This document shows positions 56,700 through 64,000 of a stretch of 64,000 bases of DNA, piece after piece. Every line of letters begins with the position of its first letter. The stretch's first letter is position 1. The stretch is from Martelella sp. HB161492 (lineage in GTDB: Bacteria; Pseudomonadota; Alphaproteobacteria; Rhizobiales; Rhizobiaceae): positions 1-64,000 of the forward strand of contig NZ_JAATVV010000008.1 in NCBI RefSeq assembly GCF_013184775.1, written 5' to 3'. Both the position numbers and the translations under genes were made by a program. The notes beneath the pieces were generated by a model. It was not told where the DNA came from. It was given only the letters and a program-made list of their open reading frames with translations, and made no database searches.

Positions 56700-57985
56700 C
56701 AACGCTGGTTCTGACCAATGCGCGGGTCGTTGATCCTTCGCGCGATCTCGATGCCAGAGGCACCATCATCATCAAGGACGGCATCATTGCCGCGGCCGGT
56801 CCGGAGGCGGCGAACCAGGGCATCCCCGAAGGCGCCGAAGTGGTCGACTGTGAAGGCCTCGTTGCAACGCCGGGGCTGGTGGATTCGCATGTCTTCGTCG
56901 GCGAGCCCGGTCTCGAGCATACCGAGACAATCGAATCGGCAAGCCATGCGGCGGCGGCCGGTGGCATCACCTCCTTCATCATGATGCCGGACACCAATCC
57001 GCCGATCGATGATATCGCGCTGCTTGAATTTGTTCTGAAGACCGCACGCGACAACGCCGTCGTCAACATCTATCCGGCTGCCGCCCTGACCAAGGGGCTG
57101 AAGGGCACGGAAATGACGGAACTCGGTCTGCTGAAGGAAGAAGGCGCCGTTGCCTTCACCAATTGCCAGCATCCGATTGCCGACAACCGCGTGCTGCGCC
57201 GTGCCATGACCTATGCCCGCTCCTTCGACAGCGTCGTGTCGCTGGAGCCACGCGATCCCTATCTCTCGGCAGGCGACATGAATGAGGGCCTGTTTGCCAG
57301 CTGGCTGGGCCTTGCCGGCATTCCGCGCGAGGCGGAAATCATTCCGCTCGAGCGTGACCTGCGGCTGGCAACCCTGACAGGGGTCCGCTATCACGCCGCC
57401 AAGATCTCGGTGCCGCAATCCACCGAAGCCATCCGGGTCGCCCGCGAGCGCGGCGCCAATGTCTCGAGCGGCATCTCGATCAACCATCTGACGCTCAACG
57501 AGCATGACATCGGCGAATACCGCACCTTCTTCAAGCTGTCGCCACCGCTGCGCGCCGAAGAAGACAGGCTTGCGATGGTCGAGGCCCTGAAGAACGGGCT
57601 GATCGACATCATCGTCTCTTCGCATGATCCCCAGGACGTCGATACCAAGCGCCTTCCCTTCTCCGAAGCCGAGAACGGCGCAATCGGGCTGGAAACCATG
57701 CTCTCGGCCGCCCTTCGCCTGCATCACTCGGGCGAGGTCCCGCTGATGCGGTTGATCGACGCGCTTTCGACACGGCCGGCAAAACTGTTCGGGCTGGAAG
57801 CCGGAACGCTGAAAGCCGGTGCGCGCGCCGACGTGACACTGATCGACCTGGAAGAGCCCTGGATTGTCGGCCCCGAAACGATCCGCTCGCGTTCGAAGAA
57901 CACCACCTTTGAGGATGCCCGTTTTTCAGGCCGCGCCGTTGCAACCTATGTCGGCGGCAAGTGTGTCTATCAGCGCAGCCTCTAG
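56696..57985 (+). CDS. pyrC: Dihydroorotase-like protein PyrC-prime, predicted inactive
   Basis: A 429-aa amidohydrolase-fold protein coupled to pyrB by a 4-base overlap. It aligns end to end with type I dihydroorotases, but catalytic residues are lost: the DxHxH-x-R motif reads DSHVFVG (residues 63-69), so the second His and the substrate Arg are absent. The carbamylated/bridging Asp pair is TNC at 155-157. The HxS motif is KIS (236-238), PHHLTL reads INHLTL (first His lost), and ATDHAPH reads SSHDPQ (308-313). The known analogue, Pseudomonas PyrC', is inactive and serves as a scaffold for PyrB. A second, true pyrC is expected elsewhere. Confidence 0.9.
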   Translation: MTTLVLTNARVVDPSRDLDARGTIIIKDGIIAAAGPEAANQGIPEGAEVVDCEGLVATPGLVDSHVFVGEPGLEHTETIESASHAAAAGGITSFIMMPDTNPPIDDIALLEFVLKTARDNAVVNIYPAAALTKGLKGTEMTELGLLKEEGAVAFTNCQHPIADNRVLRRAMTYARSFDSVVSLEPRDPYLSAGDMNEGLFASWLGLAGIPREAEIIPLERDLRLATLTGVRYHAAKISVPQSTEAIRVARERGANVSSGISINHLTLNEHDIGEYRTFFKLSPPLRAEEDRLAMVEALKNGLIDIIVSSHDPQDVDTKRLPFSEAENGAIGLETMLSAALRLHHSGEVPLMRLIDALSTRPAKLFGLEAGTLKAGARADVTLIDLEEPWIVGPETIRSRSKNTTFEDARFSGRAVATYVGGKCVYQRSL

Positions 57986-58024
57986 AGCGCCGCGCGGCCT
58001 ATTGGCGTTGCGTCTCGCCCCTGC

Positions 58025-58061
58025 CGTTCCGGCACAAGCAAAAAAAGCTTCTGCCGGAACG
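58025..58061. other. Hairpin after pyrC
   Basis: A perfect 10-bp inverted repeat (58025-58034 and 58052-58061) with an internal AAGC/GCTT pairing. Only a weak T content follows, so it is a possible but not classical terminator. Confidence 0.45.
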
Positions 58062-58144
58062 ATCGCGTCGATAATAGACTTAGCGCATCTTCCCGTTTCG
58101 CATAAAACGGTAATGCCCCGACAACAGTCCAGAAGGACCGGCCC

Positions 58145-58762
58145 ATGACTGAGATCCTTTTCTTTCACGTGACCCTGGCACAGGCCGCCATCGTGCTCGT
58201 CGGTGGCTATCTTCTGGGATCGATCCCCTTTGGCCTGCTGATCACCCGGATCGCCGGACTCGGCGACATCCGTAAGGTCGGTTCCGGCAATATCGGTGCC
58301 ACCAATGTTCTGAGAACCGGCAAGCGCCACCTGGCAGCACTGACGCTGCTGCTGGATGCCTTCAAGGCGACGGCCGCGGCCATCCTCGCCACCGCGCTTT
58401 ACGGCCATGATGCTGGCATACTGGCCGCCTTTGCCGCCTTTATTGGCCATCTTTTTCCGGTATGGCTCGGCTTCAAGGGCGGCAAAGGCGTTGCAACCTA
58501 TATTGGCGCGCTTCTCGGGCTGGCGCCTGCCGTGGTGCTGGTTTTTGCCTTCGTCTGGCTCGTGGTTGCCCGCCTCAGCCGCTATTCCTCGCTCGCCGCT
58601 CTGGTTGCAACCCTTGTCATTCCGGTTGCGTTGTGGATAATGAAGCAACCAGAAATGTCGCTGGTTTTCGCCGTCATGACCTTGATCTCATGGTGGCGAC
58701 ACAAGGCAAATATCGAGCGCTTGATTTCCGGCACGGAAAGCCGGATCGGAGATAAGGGATGA
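58145..58762 (+). CDS. plsY: Glycerol-3-phosphate acyltransferase PlsY
   Basis: A 205-aa integral membrane enzyme with about five to six membrane segments that transfers acyl groups from acyl-phosphate to glycerol-3-phosphate. The first loop has the conserved [11 protein letters not shown] and [16 protein letters not shown], and FKGGKGVAT is the later active-site loop. Adjacent to dprA and pyrC as in many alphaproteobacteria. Confidence 0.95.
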   Translation: MTEILFFHVTLAQAAIVLVGGYLLGSIPFGLLITRIAGLGDIRKVGSGNIGATNVLRTGKRHLAALTLLLDAFKATAAAILATALYGHDAGILAAFAAFIGHLFPVWLGFKGGKGVATYIGALLGLAPAVVLVFAFVWLVVARLSRYSSLAALVATLVIPVALWIMKQPEMSLVFAVMTLISWWRHKANIERLISGTESRIGDKG

Positions 58763-58808
58763 CCACAGACCGGCACCAGAGAATGTTCTTTAGTCTTGGT
58801 GCCGATCT

Positions 58809-59987
58809 ATGCCGAATGACCTATTGAAGGGCGGCGAATTCAGTGCGGCCGCCTCGCCATTGAGACGATCCGGCATCGTCCTCACCGACAAGCAGCGGCT
58901 GGCCTGGCTCAGACTGATTCGCAGCGACAATGTCGGGCCGGTGACCTTCCGGTCACTGATCAACCATTACGGAACCGCCGAGACAGCCCTTCAGATGATC
59001 CCCGAACTTGCAGCACGCGGCGGCTCATCCCGTGCGATCAGGATCGCGACCATCGCTGAGGCCGAGCGCGAGATGGAGACAGCCCACCGCTTCGGTGCCC
59101 GCTTTGTCGGGGTTGGCGAGCCGGATTATCCCCCGGCGCTGCGCACGATCGAGGGCGCTCCCCCGCTTCTGGCGATGAAGGGCAACGGCAATGTCGCGAC
59201 CCGACCCGCGCTCGGAATCGTCGGCGCCCGCAATGCTTCGGTCAGCGGCGCCAAGTTCACCGCCATGATTGCTCGTGCGGCCGGCAGCGCTGGCTACAGT
59301 GTCGTTTCCGGTCTTGCCCGCGGCATCGACGCGGCCGCTCATCGCGCAAGCCTCGCCCATGGAACTCTGGCGGCAATCGCCGGTGGGCTGGACAGGCCCT
59401 ACCCGCCCGAGAATCACGAGCTCTATCATGCCATTGCCGATGAAGGCGGCGTGGTGATCACGGAAATGCCCTTTGGCTGGGAACCGCGTGCGCGCGACTT
59501 TCCCAGGCGCAACCGGCTTATCGCCGGTACCTCACTTGCAGTTGTTGTCGTCGAGGCGGCGATGCGCTCCGGCTCGCTGATCACGGCAAGACTGGCGAAC
59601 GAGTTCGGCCGCATTGTCCTGTCGGTGCCCGGCTCGCCGCTTGATCCGCGCTCGGAGGGAACCAACCGGCTGATCAGGCAAGGGGCATCAATCATCTGCA
59701 GCCCCGATGATGTGCTGGAGGCGCTGGCGCCGCTGACCCAGATGGAACTGCCGATGTCGCCCGGCGCCGAAGATGGCAGGGACGGGCAAAACCAGGATGA
59801 CCTGATGCCGCCAAGCGAGGATGAGCGCTCCCGGCTCGCCGAAGCGCTGGGGCCAAGCCCATGTCATCTGGATGATCTGATCAGCTTCACCGGCATAGCT
59901 GCAGGCAAGGTGCAGTTGCTGCTGCTCGAACTCGATCTGGCCGGGCGGCTGGTACGCCATGCCGGTGGCATGGTTTCACTGGCATGA
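58809..59987 (+). CDS. dprA: DNA processing protein DprA
   Basis: A 392-aa RecA-loading protein for incoming single-stranded DNA in natural transformation, conserved even in non-competent bacteria. The N-terminal SAM domain (residues 25-80) precedes the Rossmann-type core with GIVGARNASVSG, VVSGLARGIDAAAH and PRRNRLIAG, and a C-terminal winged-helix domain (about 335-392). Length is normal. It begins 47 bases after plsY. Confidence 0.94.
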   Translation: MPNDLLKGGEFSAAASPLRRSGIVLTDKQRLAWLRLIRSDNVGPVTFRSLINHYGTAETALQMIPELAARGGSSRAIRIATIAEAEREMETAHRFGARFVGVGEPDYPPALRTIEGAPPLLAMKGNGNVATRPALGIVGARNASVSGAKFTAMIARAAGSAGYSVVSGLARGIDAAAHRASLAHGTLAAIAGGLDRPYPPENHELYHAIADEGGVVITEMPFGWEPRARDFPRRNRLIAGTSLAVVVVEAAMRSGSLITARLANEFGRIVLSVPGSPLDPRSEGTNRLIRQGASIICSPDDVLEALAPLTQMELPMSPGAEDGRDGQNQDDLMPPSEDERSRLAEALGPSPCHLDDLISFTGIAAGKVQLLLLELDLAGRLVRHAGGMVSLA

Positions 59988-60138
59988 GCAGGTCAGGCAA
60001 TGCGGGAGGCGCGGCAGAAATGGCCGGAAGGTCAGAAAAAACGAATGAAACCGGGAAAAATCGTCTTTTGAATGTAACCGTCTTTTTACAGCCGTACTCG
60101 TAATTATATTCCCGGCCGCAGTTGAGACGGGAAAGAGG

Positions 60139-60327
60139 TCACATTTTTGGTTTGGAGCGGGACTGCAGATCGGTCGCCTCGATATAGGCCATGTCGATGA
60201 GATAGCTCAGCATGTCCTCGCCGGACGCGTCGGCCAGGCGCCTGAGCTCGCCGAGCATCTGTCGAATATACTCGATGCTGTCAGCGAGGTGGACCTGGGT
60301 TTTGTCATTTGAAGACAAATTCGACAT
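60139..60327 (-). CDS. Conserved small protein of unknown function
   Basis: A 62-aa helical, acidic protein (SIEYIRQMLGELRRLADASG, LIDMAYIEATDL). I recall similar proteins in rhizobia next to topA/dprA, which makes it a likely real gene despite the lack of a strong ribosome binding site. It is divergent from topA. No function known. Confidence 0.65.
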   Translation of the reverse strand: MSNLSSNDKTQVHLADSIEYIRQMLGELRRLADASGEDMLSYLIDMAYIEATDLQSRSKPKM

Positions 60328-60483
60328 TCTGACTGTGTCCGGTTTGACTAAAACTACGGCTGGCCCGACCTCCTGTCGAAGCCAAGCTTGCTCACCATAA
60401 CAACTTGCCCTGCGATTGCAATAAACTAAATAGCACTTATAGGTTGTATTTTGCCAATGCAGCCAAATTTTCGGTGCTAGGGC

Positions 60484-60512
60484 TTGACCGGACGGAAATC
60501 ACTGTCCATGTC
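60484..60512 (+). promoter_or_regulatory. Candidate topA promoter
   Basis: CTTGACC (with TTGACC as -35), 17-base spacer and CATGTC, about 75 bases before the topA start in an otherwise gene-free stretch (60328-60585). Confidence 0.45.
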
Positions 60513-60585
60513 GGAAGCCAACGGGCGAATGCAAAACTGGCTTTTTCTTGTTATGCCGGCCCCAAGAAAGAATTGAGACAGAGTG

Positions 60586-63300
60586 ATGGACGTAGTCGTT
60601 GTAGAATCCCCAGCGAAAGCCAAGACAATCAATAAATATCTCGGCAAGGGGTACAAGGTTCTCGCGTCCTTCGGCCATGTCAGGGATCTGCCCGCCAAGG
60701 ATGGTTCGGTTTTGCCGGATGAGGACTTCGCCATGTCGTGGCAGGTGGATTCAGCTTCGGCAAAGCGGATCAAGGATATTGCCGATGCGCTGAAATCCGC
60801 CGATGGCCTGATCCTGGCAACGGACCCGGATCGCGAAGGTGAAGCCATTTCGTGGCATGTTCTCGATGTCTTGAAGAAGAAGCGCGTCATCGGCCAGAAG
60901 CCGGTCAAGCGGGTGGTGTTCAACGCCATCACCAAAAACGCTGTTCTCGATGCCATGGCGCATCCGCGCGATATCGATGAGGCGCTGGTCGATGCCTATC
61001 TGGCCCGGCGCGCCCTCGATTATCTGGTCGGCTTCAATCTTTCGCCAGTGCTCTGGCGCAAACTGCCTGGCGCCCGCTCTGCCGGCCGAGTGCAGTCGGT
61101 GGCGCTGCGTCTGGTCTGCGACCGCGAAAGCGAGATCGAGCGTTTCGTGCCTGAAGAATACTGGCGCATTTCCGCCGATCTGAAAACGCCGCGCGGCGAT
61201 GTTTTCGAGGCCCGCCTGGTTTCGGCTGAAGGCAAGCGCGTCCAGAAACAATCGATCGGAAACGGCGAGACTGCCAATCGCATCAAGGCCATGCTGGAAA
61301 GTGCGGCCTATACGGTGGAAAGCGTCGAGGCAAAGCCGGTCAAGCGCAATCCCGGCCCGCCCTTCACCACGTCAACACTGCAGCAGGCAGCCTCCTCGCG
61401 CATGGGCTTTTCGGCTTCGCGGACCATGCAGGTTGCCCAGCGCCTCTATGAAGGCGTCGATATCGGTGGAGAAACCGCCGGTCTGATCACCTATATGCGT
61501 ACCGACGGCGTGCAGATGGCGCCGGAAGCCATCGAAGCCGCCCGTGCTGCGATTGGCGACCAGTTCGGTGCCCGCTACCTGCCGCCAGCGCCGCGGGCCT
61601 ATTCCACCAAGGCCAAGAATGCGCAGGAGGCTCACGAGGCCATCCGCCCCACCGATTTCTCGCGCACACCGGCCATGGTGAAACGCTATCTCGACGCTGA
61701 TCAGTTCCGGCTCTACGATCTGGTCTGGAAGCGCGGCATTGCCAGCCAGATGGCCTCTGCCGAGATGGAACGCACCACCGCTGAAATCATCGCTGCCAGC
61801 GGGTCCGATCGCGCCGGTCTGCGTGCCGTCGGCACCGTCGTGCGCTTCGATGGCTTTCTTGCGGCCTATACCGACAACCGCGAGGAACAGACCCCCGGCG
61901 ATGACGGCGACGACGATGGACGCCTGCCCGAGATCAACCAGGCCGAAAGCCTCGGCAAGGAAAAGGTCAATGCCAGCCAGCACTTCACCGAGCCGCCGCC
62001 GCGCTATTCGGAAGCCTCGCTGATCAAGAAGCTGGAAGAGCTCGGCATCGGCCGCCCGTCGACCTATGCCTCGACGCTCGCGACCCTGCGCGACCGCGAC
62101 TATGTCAATATCGACCAGCGCAAGCTGATTCCGCAGGCCAAGGGCCGGCTGGTGACGGCCTTCCTCGAAAACTTCTTCACCCGCTATGTCGAATATGACT
62201 TCACGGCAGGGCTTGAGGAAAAGCTCGACGAGATTTCCGACGGCAAGCTGAACTGGAAACAGGTGCTGCGCGATTTCTGGAAGGATTTCTTCGCCCAGGT
62301 GGAGGACACCAAGGAGCTGCGCGTCACCAATGTGCTTGACGCATTGAATGAAGCACTGGCGCCGCTGGTCTTCCCCAAGCGTGAGGATGGCGGCGATCCG
62401 CGCCAGTGTCAGGTCTGCGGCACCGGCCAGCTGTCGCTGAAGCTCGGCAAATATGGCGCCTTTGTCGGCTGCTCCAACTATCCCGAATGCAATTACACCC
62501 GCCAGCTCTCCGCCGATGCCGAGGCCGATGCATCGGGTGTCAACCCGAACGAGCCGAAGGAGCTTGGCAAGGATCCGGTCACCGACGAACAGGTGACACT
62601 CAGAACCGGCCGTTTTGGCCCCTATGTCCAGCGCGGTGACGGCAAGGAGGCCAAACGCTCCTCGCTGCCGCGCGGCTGGAAACCCGAAGATGTCGATTTC
62701 GAAAAGGCGCTGGCGCTCCTGTCGCTGCCGCGCGATGTCGGCCAGCATCCGGAATCCGGCAAGATGATCTCTGCCGGGCTCGGCCGCTACGGACCTTTCG
62801 TGCTGCATGACGGCACCTATGCCAATCTGGAAAGCATCGAGGATGTGTTCTCGATCGGTGTCAACCGCGCCGTGTCGGTGCTGGCGGACAAGAAGGCCAA
62901 GGGCGGCCGCGGGCGTGCCACGCCTGCAGCGCTGAAAAGCCTTGGCGACCATCCCGATGGCGGCGAAATTACCGTGCGTGACGGCCGTTACGGCCCCTAT
63001 GTCAACTGGGGCAAAATCAACGCCACCCTGCCCAAGGGCAAGGATCCGCAAAGCGTGACCCTGGAAGAGGCCCTGCCGCTTCTTGCCGCCAAGGCCGGGA
63101 CCAAGAAGCCTGCCAAAAAGACCGCTGCAAAGAAGACGACGGCCAAGAAGGCGGACGCCGACAAGACCAGCGAGAAGAAACCGGCAGCGAAGAAAAGTGC
63201 TGCCAAGTCCAAAACCGCTTCAACTGCGAAGAAGAAAGCGCCGGCCAGGAAAAAGGCCGACAGCGCGTCCGCGGGCGAAGCCGAAAGCGGTGACAATTGA
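60586..63300 (+). CDS. topA: DNA topoisomerase I
   Basis: A 904-aa type IA topoisomerase that relaxes negative supercoils. Toprim motif VVVESPAKAKTINKYLG starts at residue 3, and DPDREGEAISWHV follows near 80. The active-site Tyr is in GLITYMRTDG (near residue 305). The C-terminal part has a zinc ribbon (CQVCGTG...CSNYPEC, near 605-635) and several repeat domains. A Lys/Ala/Pro-rich basic tail (about 840-904) probably binds DNA. Start taken at the ATG rather than the preceding GTG. Confidence 0.96.
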   Translation: MDVVVVESPAKAKTINKYLGKGYKVLASFGHVRDLPAKDGSVLPDEDFAMSWQVDSASAKRIKDIADALKSADGLILATDPDREGEAISWHVLDVLKKKRVIGQKPVKRVVFNAITKNAVLDAMAHPRDIDEALVDAYLARRALDYLVGFNLSPVLWRKLPGARSAGRVQSVALRLVCDRESEIERFVPEEYWRISADLKTPRGDVFEARLVSAEGKRVQKQSIGNGETANRIKAMLESAAYTVESVEAKPVKRNPGPPFTTSTLQQAASSRMGFSASRTMQVAQRLYEGVDIGGETAGLITYMRTDGVQMAPEAIEAARAAIGDQFGARYLPPAPRAYSTKAKNAQEAHEAIRPTDFSRTPAMVKRYLDADQFRLYDLVWKRGIASQMASAEMERTTAEIIAASGSDRAGLRAVGTVVRFDGFLAAYTDNREEQTPGDDGDDDGRLPEINQAESLGKEKVNASQHFTEPPPRYSEASLIKKLEELGIGRPSTYASTLATLRDRDYVNIDQRKLIPQAKGRLVTAFLENFFTRYVEYDFTAGLEEKLDEISDGKLNWKQVLRDFWKDFFAQVEDTKELRVTNVLDALNEALAPLVFPKREDGGDPRQCQVCGTGQLSLKLGKYGAFVGCSNYPECNYTRQLSADAEADASGVNPNEPKELGKDPVTDEQVTLRTGRFGPYVQRGDGKEAKRSSLPRGWKPEDVDFEKALALLSLPRDVGQHPESGKMISAGLGRYGPFVLHDGTYANLESIEDVFSIGVNRAVSVLADKKAKGGRGRATPAALKSLGDHPDGGEITVRDGRYGPYVNWGKINATLPKGKDPQSVTLEEALPLLAAKAGTKKPAKKTAAKKTTAKKADADKTSEKKPAAKKSAAKSKTASTAKKKAPARKKADSASAGEAESGDN

Positions 63301-64000
63301 TCGCAAAACCCCGTTCCGGCAAGAACTTGCCGACCAAATCCGCCGACGCACCGATCATCCATGGTCAGGTGCCGCCGCGTGACGTGCTGCTGCGCTTCAT
63401 TTCGGAAAATCCTGACCGCGCCTCAAAGCGTGAAATCGCCAAGGCCTTTGGCATCAAGGGTGCGGAGCGCATTGCGCTCAAGGATGCGCTGCGCGACCTC
63501 GAAGACGAGGGCATGCTGCAGAAAAAGCGCAAGAGCCTGATGCGCCCGGGCGCGCTGCCACCGGTGACGGTGCTCGACATCACCACCCGCGACAAGGACG
63601 GCGAACTGATCGCCCGCCCCGCCGAATGGCCGGAAGAGGAAGGCGCGGCGCCTGCCGTTCTGATCCGCCAGCCGCCCGGTGCGACGCGCGGCAAGAAAGG
63701 CGCCCCCGCCGCCGGTATCGGCGACCGGGTGGTCGCCAAGATCTTCCGCTCCAAGTCGGAAACCGGGCCGGCCTATACCGGCCGCGTCATCAAGCTGATC
63801 GACAAGCGCAAGCTCGCCGCCCTCGGCGTGATCCGGATGATGGAGGATGGTGACGCCCGGCTGATGCCGATCGACCGGCGCGACAGTGAGATCGCGATCA
63901 CCGAGGCCGATCTTGGCGGCGCCAAAGACGGCGACCTTGTGGAGGTTGATGTTCAGCGCTCGGGCCGATTCGGCCTGCCGCGCGGTTCTGTGCTCAGCAT
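63297..64000 (+). CDS. rnr: Ribonuclease R, N-terminal part (runs off the window)
   Basis: An open frame of 234 codons continuing past base 64000. It has an N-terminal winged helix (DVLLRFISENPDRASKREIA) and the start of the S1/RNB-like part (GIGDRVVAKIFRS). RNase R is a 3'-5' exoribonuclease degrading structured RNA. The start is probably the TTG overlapping the topA stop (TTGA); no ATG is available nearby and the ribosome binding site is weak. Conserved topA-rnr adjacency supports the call. Confidence 0.9.
   Translation, partial: MIAKPRSGKNLPTKSADAPIIHGQVPPRDVLLRFISENPDRASKREIAKAFGIKGAERIALKDALRDLEDEGMLQKKRKSLMRPGALPPVTVLDITTRDKDGELIARPAEWPEEEGAAPAVLIRQPPGATRGKKGAPAAGIGDRVVAKIFRSKSETGPAYTGRVIKLIDKRKLAALGVIRMMEDGDARLMPIDRRDSEIAITEADLGGAKDGDLVEVDVQRSGRFGLPRGSVLS

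Overview
The window looks like the chromosome of a Rhizobiales alphaproteobacterium, probably in or near the Rhizobiaceae. The evidence is high-GC coding sequence, the gene order tRNA-Trp-secE-nusG-rplKA-rplJL-rpoBC followed by rpsL-rpsG-fusA-tuf, RpoC and RpoB lengths (1404 and 1380 aa) typical of rhizobia, a pyrB-pyrC-plsY-dprA-topA-rnr run, and -35/-10 pairs of the CTTGAC/CTATAT type. Assignment to a genus is not possible from the sequence alone.

Region 1 (1-18810, mostly minus strand) is the transcription and translation core. Reading from high to low coordinates it runs tRNA-Trp, secE, nusG, rplK, rplA, rplJ, rplL, rpoB, rpoC; then, after a MarR regulator, a conserved small gene and an ABC-F ATPase, the str operon rpsL, rpsG, fusA and the first 31 codons of tuf. 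Its gaps hold strong RNA hairpins: three behind rplA, one directly before the rplJ ribosome binding site, a perfect 16-bp stem between rplL and rpoB, two stems between rpoB and rpoC, and a good terminator after rpoC.

Region 2 (18962-34733) is mixed housekeeping: a two-domain FAD/GcvT dehydrogenase of the sarcosine/dimethylglycine type, a large MscS-family channel, a DUF924 protein, a possible glycosyltransferase, an AI-2E family permease, an FMN-binding oxidoreductase, a molybdenum cofactor cluster (DUF971, moaA, DMT transporter, mobA), a methyltransferase, yidD with a NifU-like scaffold, hisI, a CBS protein and a rhomboid protease.

Region 3 (34734-53157) is cell envelope, efflux and signalling: a penicillin-binding D,D-carboxypeptidase with a SPOR domain, two tandem OmpA-type lipoproteins, an RND pump with its adaptor, a lower-GC stretch with an unrecognised hydrophilic 86-aa protein, a UvrD helicase, a membrane PAS-PAS-GGDEF-EAL protein whose GGDEF motif is SSDEF, nicotinamidase, azlCD and an aminopeptidase P.

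Region 4 (53158-64000) holds a 55-aa DUF1127-like protein with its own terminator, an AidB-like acyl-CoA dehydrogenase, pyrB coupled to a pyrC that has lost its metal-binding residues, plsY, dprA, a small conserved gene, topA and the start of rnr.

No insertion sequence, prophage, CRISPR array or rRNA gene was seen, and no large new multi-gene system. The most unusual items are a 24-position hairpin between the divergent rhomboid and carboxypeptidase genes, the hairpins inside the ribosomal/rpo operon, the inactive-looking PyrC, the degenerate GGDEF with a periplasmic PAS domain, and the small low-GC gene beside the RND pump.
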